Below, piece by piece: positions 1-7,356 of a stretch of 30,849 bases of DNA (positions are counted from its first letter, which is position 1; every line of letters begins with the position of its first letter). The translations under genes were made by a program, and so were the position numbers. Source of the DNA: Mobilitalea sp. (GTDB lineage Bacteria > Bacillota_A > Clostridia > Lachnospirales > Lachnospiraceae); assembly GCA_029974875.1 (NCBI GenBank), contig JARKQP010000461.1, positions 1 through 30,849 of the forward strand, written 5' to 3'. The notes beneath the pieces are model-generated. The model was not told the DNA's origin and made no database searches. It saw nothing but the letters and a program-made list of their open reading frames with translations.

Positions 1-741
1 GAATTAATCAATCCTGTCGGGGATATTGCCGCAATCGGTTACCGCAGGCCCGTATCCTATTATAGGGAGATCGTATTTGGACTGACGAAGCAGCCCCGTA
101 TTGCGGTACAGGATCCGGATAGCTTTGGGATACCCAGGGAATTCGGCCCCTGGTGCTATACGGATTGCACCTTTAACTACAACTATGAAGGAAAAGAAGG
201 AAGGCAGATCATGATCCAGGTCTTTGCGGGAGGGGATGAGGTGGAGCTGTTTGTCAACGGAAAGTCCTGTGGCAAACAGCCTTGCGGAAAGGAGACCGCC
301 TATGAGACCTCCTTTCACACGGTCTATGAGCCGGGCGAGCTGTTGGCAGTTGCCTATGAAGAGGGTAAGGAGATAGGAAGGACAGTGCTTAGGACCGCAA
401 AAGCGCCTGCCATTATTTATGCAGCTGCGGAGAAGGATGAGCTTTTGACAGGAGGAGAATCCCTCCAGTTTATTAATATCCAAATCCGGGATGAGAACCA
501 TAATTTAGCTGCCAATGCGGTAAATGAAATTACAATCAAGATAGACGGCCCTGCTTCCCTGGAAGCTTTTGGAAGCACCGGGGCAAAGCATGACAGGGGA
601 TTTACGAAGCAGATAACAACAGTAACGGATGGACATGCGTTGGCGGTGCTCCGTTCGGGATTACAGACAGGGAAGGTAAGGGTGACAATCTCCGGGGACG
701 GCCTGCGGGAGGCCGTAGTGGAATTTGAAGTTGTGGAATAA
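1..741 (+). CDS. Glycoside hydrolase family 2 (beta-galactosidase-like), C-terminal fragment
   Basis: The frame is open from the first base of the window to a TAA at 739-741, so this is the last ~246 residues of a longer protein; the catalytic TIM barrel lies outside. The fragment begins with a stretch typical of GH2 enzymes after the barrel (PVSYYREIVFGLTKQP, then AVQDPD), followed by a DUF4982-like beta sandwich containing VELFVNGKSCG. An Ig-like C-terminal domain follows (about residues 140-246), with the GH2 tail pattern of a polymer-like FINIQIRDENHN segment and a repeat of beta strands. GH2 members hydrolyse beta-galactosides, glucuronides or mannosides; the substrate cannot be fixed from this tail. 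The product fits the other glycosidases in the window, but it is separated from them by regulatory and repair genes and reads out toward merR with no clear terminator. Confidence 0.8.
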   Translation, partial: ELINPVGDIAAIGYRRPVSYYREIVFGLTKQPRIAVQDPDSFGIPREFGPWCYTDCTFNYNYEGKEGRQIMIQVFAGGDEVELFVNGKSCGKQPCGKETAYETSFHTVYEPGELLAVAYEEGKEIGRTVLRTAKAPAIIYAAAEKDELLTGGESLQFINIQIRDENHNLAANAVNEITIKIDGPASLEAFGSTGAKHDRGFTKQITTVTDGHALAVLRSGLQTGKVRVTISGDGLREAVVEFEVVE

Positions 742-742
742 G

Positions 743-771
743 TTGTCAACTATATATAAATAGAATACAAT
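743..771 (+). promoter_or_regulatory. Sigma-A promoter for the merR gene
   Basis: TTGTCA at 743-748 and TACAAT at 766-771 are separated by 17 bp, each one or two bases from consensus. The predicted transcript would start near 778 and carry a leader of about 130 nt before the MerR gene. Confidence 0.55.
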
Positions 772-806
772 AACATTATGGAACAATCGTGTTGCAGGGT
801 GTGCTG

Positions 807-831
807 ACCTTCATTCTTTAGGAATGGAGGT
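807..831 (+). promoter_or_regulatory. Leader hairpin containing an SD-like sequence
   Basis: ACCTTCATTC (807-816) pairs with GAATGGAGGT (822-831) around a 5-nt loop, giving ten base pairs with one G-U. The right arm contains GGAGG, but the ATG right behind it (833) opens only a 10-codon frame with too short a spacing. There is no U run, so it is not a terminator. It sits in the predicted merR leader and its role is unknown. Confidence 0.4.
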
Positions 832-906
832 GATGCCTGGATTACTTGTAAATCATAATTGCTGACAAAGTTCAGCGTATCAAAATCTTATTAAATAGGT
901 GATAGG

Positions 907-1725
907 ATGAAGGATTTATTTACAATAGGAGAAATAGCCAAGTTATTTGATATAAATATAAGAACATTAAGGTATTACGATGAGATAAATATACTGAAGC
1001 CCGAATATGTTGATACCGCTTCAAACTATCGCTATTATTCGACAAGACAATTTGAGCGCTTAAATACAATAAAATATTTAAGGGCATTAAATATGCCTTT
1101 ATCTAAAATAAGTGAATTCTTTAGTAATAGAGAGGTTGACACGCTGGTTTCCATCTTAAAACAGCAAAAGGAAGAAATAGCTGCCCAAAAGTACGAGCTG
1201 GAATTGATGGAACGAAAAATCCAAAATAGACTTTGTCAGATAGAGAATGCAATTCACACTGAATATAACACAATAGAAGAAAAATGGATTCCTCAGAGAA
1301 AGATAGCCGTAGTGAAAAAAGATATAAAAGTGGATGCCGATATTGAACTTCCTATCGTTGAGCTGGGAAGGGCAAATAAACTAAATACTTCTATTTTCTT
1401 AGGAAAGGTTGCCTTATCCATTACCAAGGAGAATTTATTGGATCAAAGGTTTGATGAGTTCTCTTATGTTATTGTAATTGTTGAAGAGGAGGATTGTGCA
1501 AAGGAATGTAGCCAGAGCATACCGGAGGGAGACTATCTGTCATTACAGTTTCAGGGAACGCATAGGGATTCAAAGGAATACTATTTTAAGATGCTTGATT
1601 ATCTTAAAACCAAAGAATATCATATCTGTGGAAATGCGATTGAAATCACTATGATTGATTATGGCATGACAAATGACAGTTCAAAATTTGTAACGGAAAT
1701 TCAGATTCCATTTGAAAAATATTGA
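907..1725 (+). CDS. MerR-family transcriptional regulator with BmrR-like effector domain
   Basis: This 272-aa protein has an N-terminal MerR winged helix (about residues 5-72; TIGEIAKLF, then RTLRYYDEINILKP, then NYRYYS), a dimerising coiled coil (about 75-115, rich in K, Q and E), and a C-terminal domain of about 150 residues of the GyrI/BmrR effector-binding type. Regulators of this build bind dyads between widely spaced -35 and -10 boxes and untwist the DNA when a small molecule is bound. The start is supported by AGGTGA a few bases upstream. The stop codon lies inside the -35 box of the next promoter, which strongly suggests that this protein controls the downstream DUF554 gene. The ligand cannot be read from the sequence; lipophilic cations or drugs are usual for the family. 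No residue essential to the HTH looks lost. Confidence 0.88.
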   Translation: MKDLFTIGEIAKLFDINIRTLRYYDEINILKPEYVDTASNYRYYSTRQFERLNTIKYLRALNMPLSKISEFFSNREVDTLVSILKQQKEEIAAQKYELELMERKIQNRLCQIENAIHTEYNTIEEKWIPQRKIAVVKKDIKVDADIELPIVELGRANKLNTSIFLGKVALSITKENLLDQRFDEFSYVIVIVEEEDCAKECSQSIPEGDYLSLQFQGTHRDSKEYYFKMLDYLKTKEYHICGNAIEITMIDYGMTNDSSKFVTEIQIPFEKY

Positions 1726-1752
1726 CTCTCCGGTTACTGGAGGGTTTATCAT
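1722..1752 (+). promoter_or_regulatory. MerR-type promoter with 19-bp spacer
   Basis: TTGACT (1722-1727) and TATCAT (1747-1752) are separated by 19 bp, the stretched spacing diagnostic of MerR-activated promoters. The spacer holds an imperfect dyad, ACTCTCC and GGAGGGT around GGTTACT (one G-T pair). The TGA of the merR gene is bases 1723-1725 of the -35 box. Transcription would start near 1759, so only the ATG at 1784 is a usable start for the next gene. Confidence 0.8.
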
Positions 1753-1783
1753 GAACTCTATAAAAATTATAGAGGTGATTTCA

Positions 1784-2464
1784 ATGATAGGAACAATTGT
1801 AAACACAGGTGCTATTATTATCGGAACAGTTGCCGGGAGTATATTGAAAAAAGGAATTAAGGTAAAATATCAGGAAGCATTATTCAATGCAATGGGATTT
1901 GCGGCTATTGCATTAGGGATTAATTCTGTTGTAAATAATTTACCGGACAGCAAATATCCGGTTTTATTTATTGTTAGTCTGGCTTTAGGCAGCTTGGTTG
2001 GATCAATGCTGAATATTGATGAGAATTTTCACAAGCTCACGGAAAAATACTCAAAATCAAATTTGGGACAGGGATTATCAACCGGAGTTTTGCTATTCTG
2101 TATCGGTACCCTTTCTATCTTAGGTCCAGTAATGAGTGCTACCAGTGGTGATAATACATATCTGTTTACGAATGCTACACTGGATTTGGTTACAGCAATG
2201 GTGCTTGCGTCTACCTATGGGATGGGCATGATTTTTTCCGCACCAATTTTATTTCTTTGGCAGAGCGGAATTTATCTTACGGCACGATTTTTATCAGATT
2301 CCTTTTTTTCATCCGATTTGTTGACAGAGCTATCGATTGTCGGCGGAGTCTTGATTGCTGTTTCTGGACTGGGTATATTAAAAATAAAGGATGGTAAGGC
2401 GCTAAATATATTACCTGCATTAATTGTACCAATTATATTTTTTGTTTTAAAAGGCGGTTATTGA
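1784..2464 (+). CDS. DUF554 family integral membrane protein
   Basis: This hydrophobic protein of 226 residues matches the DUF554 (YdfK/YqgA) family: it opens MIGTIVNTGAIIIGTVAGS and contains LFNAMGFAAIALGINSV, then FCIGTLSILGPV and a glycine-rich end. About six or seven membrane segments can be seen. The biochemical function of the family is not established. I chose the start at 1784 because GAGGTG lies 6 nt upstream and because in-frame ATGs at 1712 and 1751 fall before or inside the promoter. The gene appears to be the target of the adjoining MerR regulator, which hints at a role in transport or tolerance of the regulator's ligand; that is inference. A short unassigned frame follows to 2561, then a terminator. 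Confidence 0.85.
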   Translation: MIGTIVNTGAIIIGTVAGSILKKGIKVKYQEALFNAMGFAAIALGINSVVNNLPDSKYPVLFIVSLALGSLVGSMLNIDENFHKLTEKYSKSNLGQGLSTGVLLFCIGTLSILGPVMSATSGDNTYLFTNATLDLVTAMVLASTYGMGMIFSAPILFLWQSGIYLTARFLSDSFFSSDLLTELSIVGGVLIAVSGLGILKIKDGKALNILPALIVPIIFFVLKGGY

Positions 2465-2654
2465 TCATTCGCCTGCCTTTGGCCCAGTAGCTGAATTTAT
2501 CGTTACATCGGTTCTTGAAATGGTTCTGGACATGGATATTTATGATTTAGAAAGTTATTAATAGTTGAAATAATGGGGAAGAATACAGGGTAGCTGACTG
2601 CGGACGGAATGCCATACTATATTGCTCTAAACTCACACTAAAGCGCTTTACAAG

Positions 2655-2685
2655 AAGCTGGCAGATTGTTACCTGCCAGCTTTTT
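2655..2685 (+). terminator. Rho-independent terminator
   Basis: AAGCTGGCAG (2655-2664) and CTGCCAGCTT (2673-2682) form a perfect 10-bp stem with an 8-nt loop, and TTTTT follows (2681-2685). It closes the merR-DUF554 unit and isolates the SOS-type operon. Confidence 0.85.
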
Positions 2686-2744
2686 GCTAGTGTTGTTATT
2701 GTTATTCTAACATGAAGAAATAATGCAACTTCCATAAAAACCCA

Positions 2745-2773
2745 TATACAAACATATGTTCTCGTGCTATAAT
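2745..2773 (+). promoter_or_regulatory. SOS-type promoter with LexA box
   Basis: CAAACATATGTTCT (2749-2762) matches the Bacillus/Clostridium LexA consensus CGAACRNRYGTTCG at all but two positions. It lies between a weak -35 (TATACA, 2745-2750) and a perfect TATAAT (2768-2773, with a TG two bases before it), spacing 17 bp. Bound LexA would occlude the polymerase, and DNA damage would release it. Confidence 0.75.
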
Positions 2774-2827
2774 AAATTTAATTGAGGACATAAAAAAGGG
2801 AAGGGGAAGATGGGAGGTGTTTTCTGG

Positions 2828-4093
2828 ATGGCGGAGAAGGTTTATTTATGCATTGATTTAAAATCCTTTTATGCTTCCGTGGAATGCGTGGAGCGTGAAT
2901 TGGATCCACTGACCACCAATCTTGCGGTGGCCGACCCGGAGAGGGGCGAAAAGACGATATGTCTTGCAATTTCCCCGACCATGAAGGCATTGGGGATAAA
3001 GAACCGGTGCAGGGTATTCCAGATACCAAAGAACGTACAATACATCATGGCGCAGCCCAGAATGAAGCTCTATATCAGGTATTCCGCCGATATCTATGCC
3101 ATCTACCTAAAATATGTAGGGAAAGAAAATATCCATGTTTATTCCATCGATGAAGCATTTCTTGACGTGACCAGCTATCTTGCCATGTACCGTATGGGTG
3201 CAAGGGAGCTGGCCGTGGAGATTATACAGGACATTAGAAATACCACAAAGATTACTGCTATGGCGGGAATTGGAACAAATCTGTATCTGGCAAAGATAGC
3301 TCTGGATATTACGGCAAAGCACTCAAAGGACAATATCGGATACCTGGATGAGGAGCTTTACCAAAAGACCCTGTGGAACCACCGACCCTTAAGCGACTTC
3401 TGGAGGGTGGGACATGGAACAGTAAACAGGCTTTCCAGCCTGGGCATTACCACTATGGGTGATATTGCCCGCACGGATGAAGCTGTGCTTTACCGGCTCT
3501 TTGGTATCGATGCGGAGCTTTTGATCGACCACGCCTGGGGGAGGGAGACGACTACCATGGAGGACATTAAGGCCTATCGGCCAAAGAGCAGCTCCATGTC
3601 CAGCGGCCAGGTGCTTGCAAGGGATTATAGCTTTGAAGAGTGCAGGCTGGTTGTGAAGGAGATGGCGGATGCCCTGTGTCTGGATATGGTCGGTAAAGGT
3701 GTGGTTACCGGCTCGGTTTCACTGATGGTTGGATATTCCAATGAGCTGGGATTAAAGCCGGTGTCTGGAACTGCCACCATGTCCATCACCACGAATTCCT
3801 ACCGGGCCATCCTGCCCTATGTGATGGAGCTATATGAACGCATCGTAGATAAGGGCAAGCCTGTCCGGCGGCTGAGCCTGTCCTGCAATAACCTGGTTGA
3901 TGAGGCTTACGAGCAATACGACTTATTTACTGGTCCGGTAGAGCTGGAGAGGGACAGGAAGCTACAGAGGGCAGCATTGGAGATTAAAAATAAGTTCGGT
4001 AAAAATGCCCTTGTGCGCGGGATGGACCTGCAGGCAGCAGGTACCACGATGGAACGTAACAGGCAGATTGGAGGCCATAAAAGTGGAGAGTAA
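2828..4093 (+). CDS. Y-family DNA polymerase (UmuC/DinB/UvrX type)
   Basis: This is an error-prone translesion polymerase of 421 residues. The catalytic palm shows VYLCIDLKSFYASVE near the N-terminus (metal ligand D10) and YSIDEAFLDVT with D108 and E109, the pair expected for metal binding. A helix-hairpin-helix thumb region follows (about residues 175-215, FWRVGHGTVNRLSSLGI), then a little-finger domain to the C-terminus. Firmicute members of this UvrX/YqjW-like group usually sit with a YolD gene, as here. The start at 2828 is preferred to the in-frame ATG at 2810 because GGAGGTG at 2812-2818 serves it with 9-nt spacing. It is probably LexA-controlled through the box at 2749. It acts in damage bypass and induced mutagenesis; no catalytic residue looks missing. 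Confidence 0.92.
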   Translation: MAEKVYLCIDLKSFYASVECVERELDPLTTNLAVADPERGEKTICLAISPTMKALGIKNRCRVFQIPKNVQYIMAQPRMKLYIRYSADIYAIYLKYVGKENIHVYSIDEAFLDVTSYLAMYRMGARELAVEIIQDIRNTTKITAMAGIGTNLYLAKIALDITAKHSKDNIGYLDEELYQKTLWNHRPLSDFWRVGHGTVNRLSSLGITTMGDIARTDEAVLYRLFGIDAELLIDHAWGRETTTMEDIKAYRPKSSSMSSGQVLARDYSFEECRLVVKEMADALCLDMVGKGVVTGSVSLMVGYSNELGLKPVSGTATMSITTNSYRAILPYVMELYERIVDKGKPVRRLSLSCNNLVDEAYEQYDLFTGPVELERDRKLQRAALEIKNKFGKNALVRGMDLQAAGTTMERNRQIGGHKSGE

Positions 4094-4436
4094 GCGGGGA
4101 AAAATGGATAGGGAAAACCGTGCCAAACAGTTTATGCCCTTTGATGCCTTAAGAGGGTTGAGGGAAGCCTTGGAAGAGAAGGAACGGATTATTGTTCCCA
4201 AGCGGGAGCTGCCGGAAGAGCAGAAAGAGGAGCTGGACCGGAAGCTAAGGCAGCTTCAGAAAAAGGATGTGATTACTGTGGAATTTTTCCGGGACTGGGA
4301 ATATGTGCAGGTGACAGGAATGGTATTACGGATCGATAGGACTGGTAGAACATTAGAGGTTGCTGATTTGAAGATTGATTTTGACGATATTTCCAGATTA
4401 CAGGGCGACAGACTCCTGGAGCAGGTTTATGAATGA
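4083..4436 (+). CDS. YolD-like protein
   Basis: This small charged protein of about 117 residues carries the hallmark RAKQFMPFDALRGLREAL near the N-terminus, seen in YolD-like proteins encoded beside Y-family polymerases. A basic/acidic helix (about residues 35-70) follows, and a beta-rich end with a WEYVQVTG motif resembles the small fold of the family. Its exact role is unknown; it is thought to partner UvrX-type polymerases in the SOS response. I favour a GTG start at 4083, which has GGAGG 8 nt upstream and overlaps the polymerase stop by 11 nt, implying translational coupling. The ATG at 4104, with a poor SD, is the alternative and would give 110 residues. It shares the polymerase promoter. 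Confidence 0.8.
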   Translation: MESKRGKMDRENRAKQFMPFDALRGLREALEEKERIIVPKRELPEEQKEELDRKLRQLQKKDVITVEFFRDWEYVQVTGMVLRIDRTGRTLEVADLKIDFDDISRLQGDRLLEQVYE

Positions 4437-4483
4437 AGGGAACACACCGGACAATAGCTCTCATATATTGAACGATACAAAAT

Positions 4484-4525
4484 CAATGCATATGTATTGA
4501 CCTAGCAAGTATAATACACTATAAT
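4484..4525 (+). promoter_or_regulatory. Toxin-antitoxin promoter with palindromic operator
   Basis: TTGACC (4497-4502) and TATAAT (4520-4525) have 17-bp spacing. An interrupted palindrome, CAATGCATATGTATTG (4484-4499; arms match except one pair), overlaps the -35 box and is the natural candidate operator for autorepression by the antitoxin. Confidence 0.65.
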
Positions 4526-4561
4526 TAATAATAAGAAAACACTTTTATGGAGGTGAAAACG

Positions 4562-4861
4562 ATGGCTAGTACGATACAGGTTAGAGTTGATGATGATTTG
4601 AAAATCAAATCAGATCTTTTGTTTAAGGATTTAGGAACGGATACAACAACAGCAATTAGAATGTTTTTAACGCAGGCGGTTGCCAATAATGGATTTCCAT
4701 TCGAGATAAAGAGGAGAGGCGTAGAATATAGCCCATATGTACCCATGACAGAGGAAGAACTGTTGGTGAAACTTGAGACATCCAGAACACATGCAAAACA
4801 GGGGAAATATAGAGATGCAGGCGAGGTTGTCTCTGATATGAGGTCAAAGTATGGACTATAA
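4562..4861 (+). CDS. RelB/DinJ-family antitoxin
   Basis: This protein of 99 residues begins with a ribbon-helix-helix DNA-binding segment of the RelB/DinJ type: TIQVRVDDDLK, then a helix ending LFKDLGTDTTTAIRMFLTQA and the family's NNGFPFEI turn. The charged C-terminal half (about residues 50-99) is the usual toxin-binding tail. The start at 4562 is chosen because GGAGGTG lies at 4549-4555; the in-frame ATG at 4547 overlaps that SD. The toxin gene begins inside its last codons (11-nt overlap), the standard arrangement for coupled translation. It probably neutralises the neighbouring RelE/ParE-like toxin and represses the shared promoter through the palindrome at 4484-4499. Confidence 0.88.
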   Translation: MASTIQVRVDDDLKIKSDLLFKDLGTDTTTAIRMFLTQAVANNGFPFEIKRRGVEYSPYVPMTEEELLVKLETSRTHAKQGKYRDAGEVVSDMRSKYGL

Positions 4862-5165
4862 GGTAGTCATGACAGAAGATGCAGAAACAGACTTGGATAA
4901 TTTTGTGAGATATCTTTTATTTATAAAGAAGAGCGAGCAGGCGGCAAGGAATTTATTGGATGACTTCGAGGTAACAAAAAAGAGTCTGGCAAATGTGGCA
5001 GGTAGTTTAATGGATTGTACCAACCCGAAACTGAAAGAGCAGGGGTATAAGCGAATTAACTTCATGAGCCATAGATATTTTATGCTTTATCGAATTGAAG
5101 ATGACAAGGCGATTGTCGATAATATTTTTCATGAATTGCAGGACTATGAAAATCGCCTTTCTTAA
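4851..5165 (+). CDS. RelE/ParE-superfamily toxin
   Basis: This protein of 104 residues has the small alpha/beta build of RelE/ParE toxins: an opening strand (MDYKVVMTEDAETDLD), two helices (about residues 13-50), and a C-terminal sheet with INFMSHRYFMLYRI, followed by VDNIFHELQDYENRL, a tail typical of RelE/ParE toxins in Clostridia. Most relatives cleave mRNA on the ribosome, while ParE members poison gyrase. The sequence does not settle which applies, although the HRYFMLYRI strand is more like the RelE side. It is encoded immediately after and overlapping the antitoxin, with TGAGGT inside the antitoxin gene as a plausible SD. The pair follows an SOS operon but has its own promoter. Confidence 0.85.
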   Translation: MDYKVVMTEDAETDLDNFVRYLLFIKKSEQAARNLLDDFEVTKKSLANVAGSLMDCTNPKLKEQGYKRINFMSHRYFMLYRIEDDKAIVDNIFHELQDYENRLS

Positions 5166-5215
5166 CATGGTTGACAAATTTCGCTTTTTATCAATACAAT
5201 TAGTGAGGTTTAGGG

Positions 5216-5253
5216 AAACAGCCAGAAAACTTAGTCGGTTTTCTGGCTGTTTT
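5216..5253. terminator. Bidirectional rho-independent terminator
   Basis: A perfect 15-bp stem is formed by 5216-5230 (AAACAGCCAGAAAAC) and 5238-5252, with a 7-nt loop. A-rich and T-rich flanks allow function in both directions. It ends the toxin-antitoxin operon. Confidence 0.85.
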
Positions 5254-5280
5254 GCCGGGGAAGATATCCCAATTTACTAA

Positions 5281-5652
5281 AGATGACTGAAGAATTATAA
5301 TCCTGCTTCATAAACGCTCACGCCCTAAATCTTACCCATTTAATGCTCTAATCATTAAATTATATCACGAAAGCCCCTGCATGAGAAATATAAAAACTAC
5401 CGTTTTAAGAAAGTCTTAATTTGGGCTGCGAGTCTCCTCCATGTGGTTATTTCCTACCTGTTCCATCATCTTTTTTGCCAACTGTTAAAATTGATGTAGA
5501 CAAATTACACATAAAATTTCATAGGGCATGGAATTTTCTTGACCCTGGAGGTGGAACCGGGCATAATATTGTCAGATAGCCACAATGTACGCAACCAGAT
5601 CTTAGAGGGCTAATAAACCACATATAAGATCTAAGGACTAGGAGACGATGAC
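5281..5652. other. Intergenic region ahead of the first sensor kinase
   Basis: This 372-nt gap has no gene I can support. A weak sigma-A promoter is seen at 5539-5567 (see separate entry). An inverted repeat, AGATCTTA (5597-5604) and TAAGATCT (5625-5632), lies in the predicted 5' leader just before the kinase SD. On the minus strand around 5428-5490 a short frame reads like a protein tail but has no start or family match. The rest is AT-rich and featureless to me. Confidence 0.5.
5539..5567 (+). promoter_or_regulatory. Probable promoter of sensor kinase operon 1
   Basis: TTGACC (5539-5544) and CATAAT (5562-5567) have 17-bp spacing. The leader would be about 80 nt and would include the inverted repeat at 5597-5632. 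Confidence 0.5.
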
Positions 5653-7353
5653 ATGTTTAAAATCAGAAAAGACAAGAAACGCATATTTTATTTAAACCAT
5701 ACGGTGATTCTGATTATGATGGCAGGATATTTTTCGCTGCTGATTCTTCTCCTATGCATGGATTGGTATCTTATTGCAGAGTATCAGTCCAATAAAAAGA
5801 AGAACGAAGAGAGTGTAATTAACGCATACATGACCAATACGGAACAGTCCATGGAGAAGCTTTACCGGGTTTTATACGATATTTATAAAAATGACCAGAA
5901 TTTCAAGGTGCTTTCAGGAACCCCGGACGAGCTGCAGCAGTATAGCAATGCCTATGACCTGCGGATGACCATGACCAATAAGATGACAGTGGAAGAGGCC
6001 TTGCACGGCTTTTTCATTTTCTATGGAGGCTCCAAGGTCTGGTATAACATAAATACGGACAAGGTGAAGCCGGAGCAGGCAGTGACCTTAAACAGGCTGC
6101 TAAAGGGTCAGCTGGCCATCAAGCAGGGTACCAAGAGCTGGATCAATTATACCATAGAGGATGAAACCTTTACGGCAATCTGCTTTCAGCAAAAAAATAT
6201 AACCCTGTACGGCATCAATCGCTTTGGCAATATAGAAAGGGAATTAAGCCATAATTTAAATAGCCAGGCTCAGGTGATGCTGATTGAGAACGGTACCGCG
6301 TTAAAAAAGATCAAGCTGGCCAAATCCCTGGGCTTGGTCGAGATAACGAAGGAGAATGAAAAGAGCTTCTCAGAACAGATAGGAAAATATTATGTATATG
6401 GAAACAGGATTAAAAATACGGATCTATGGATTTGCGTGGCTCTTCCTTATAATGTCTGGAGTGTAATGAACCTCCAGCAGCTGATGTTGCTGGTCATATC
6501 CTTTATTTCCATCTTTTTGGTCTTCTTCCTGTATCGTTTTTTGCGGAAGGAATTTGTCTCCCCCTTGCATAGCCTGACGGAGATCATGAACCAGATAGGG
6601 GCGGGGGAGCTCAAGCAGGTGCCCATGATCGGCGTGCGCTTCTATGAGCTGCAGAAGGTGAATGAGACCCTTGGAATTATGGTATCCGAGATTGAGAAGC
6701 AGAAGCTGCTGACCTATGAGGAGATTATCGAGAAGCAAAAGGCCCAGATGCAGTACCTGCAATTGCAGCTAAAGCCGCATTTTTACTTGAACGGGCTTAA
6801 AACAATGAACGCGCTGATCATGCAAAATGAACCCCAAAAGCTGCAGGAGCTTATCCTTGGTATTTCAAAGCACCTCAGATACCTGCTGAATGAGGAATGC
6901 GAGATGGTGCCCTTAAGCAGTGAGCTGGATTTTGTACGTAATTATGTGGAGCTGCAAAAGCATATGCACGGCCGTGAGGTAAGGTGTGAAATAGAGCTGG
7001 ATGACAGGGTGGAGGGATGGAAGGTTCCGATCCTGTGTATCCAGACCTTCGTTGAGAATAGTATTAAGTACGTGAGGCTTGGCAGCAGCAAGCTACCTTT
7101 GGAGATAACCGTGCGGGCAGATTTGCTGGTTACGGAGGAGGGGAATTATCTGGACCTGATTATCAGTGACAATGGGCAGGGATACACGGAAGAGATCCTT
7201 GAGGAAATCAACGGTGGCATGGCAGGCGGCCGCAGCTGCATCGGGATCCATAATATCAAGAGAAGATGCCGCCTCTTATTCGGGGAGAAGGCAGAATATT
7301 ATTTCCTGAATAGCGGTGGGGCATATAGTGAATTAATTATACCGGAGGTGTAA
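5653..7353 (+). CDS. YesM-type sensor histidine kinase (sugar module 1)
   Basis: This membrane kinase of 566 residues has transmembrane segment 1 at about residues 17-41, an extracellular sensor of about 230 residues, transmembrane segment 2 at about 277-297, and then a HAMP-like linker and coiled coil (about 298-365). Next comes a His_kinase (PF06580) helix with the phospho-acceptor H376 in KPHFYLNGL; the family norm is PHFLYNTL, so two residues look exchanged. The HATPase domain has N469 in TFVENSIKY, D506 in SDNGQG and a second glycine box GIHNIKRRC. The start is supported by GGAG at 5641-5644. It is followed after 3 nt by its response regulator and then by a binding-protein transporter, so it likely senses an external oligosaccharide or loaded binding protein and phosphorylates the AraC-type regulator. 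Confidence 0.9.
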   Translation: MFKIRKDKKRIFYLNHTVILIMMAGYFSLLILLLCMDWYLIAEYQSNKKKNEESVINAYMTNTEQSMEKLYRVLYDIYKNDQNFKVLSGTPDELQQYSNAYDLRMTMTNKMTVEEALHGFFIFYGGSKVWYNINTDKVKPEQAVTLNRLLKGQLAIKQGTKSWINYTIEDETFTAICFQQKNITLYGINRFGNIERELSHNLNSQAQVMLIENGTALKKIKLAKSLGLVEITKENEKSFSEQIGKYYVYGNRIKNTDLWICVALPYNVWSVMNLQQLMLLVISFISIFLVFFLYRFLRKEFVSPLHSLTEIMNQIGAGELKQVPMIGVRFYELQKVNETLGIMVSEIEKQKLLTYEEIIEKQKAQMQYLQLQLKPHFYLNGLKTMNALIMQNEPQKLQELILGISKHLRYLLNEECEMVPLSSELDFVRNYVELQKHMHGREVRCEIELDDRVEGWKVPILCIQTFVENSIKYVRLGSSKLPLEITVRADLLVTEEGNYLDLIISDNGQGYTEEILEEINGGMAGGRSCIGIHNIKRRCRLLFGEKAEYYFLNSGGAYSELIIPEV

Positions 7354-7356
7354 CAT

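Noticed and set aside
833..865. Ten-codon frame after GGAGG in the merR leader
   Set aside because: The SD-to-ATG spacing is about two bases and the SD is inside a hairpin, so translation is unlikely.
2466..2561. Short frame reading SPAFGPVAEFIVTSVLEM and ending in a TAA, between DUF554 and its terminator
   Set aside because: It reads like a protein tail but has no start, no RBS and no family I recognise; it may be a gene remnant or chance.
5428..5490. Minus-strand frame LAKKMMEQVGNNHMEETRSPN-like, resembling a C-terminal tail
   Set aside because: About 21 codons with a stop just upstream and no recognisable family; not enough to call a pseudogene.
5539..5567. Reading the kinase 1 promoter as another MerR-type promoter (TTGACC with a 19-bp spacer to TAATAT)
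   Set aside because: CATAAT at 17 bp is a better ordinary -10 and the spacer has no good dyad.
6424..6762. Leucine-rich minus-strand frame inside kinase 1
   Set aside because: It is an antisense shadow of the kinase coding region with no start signals.
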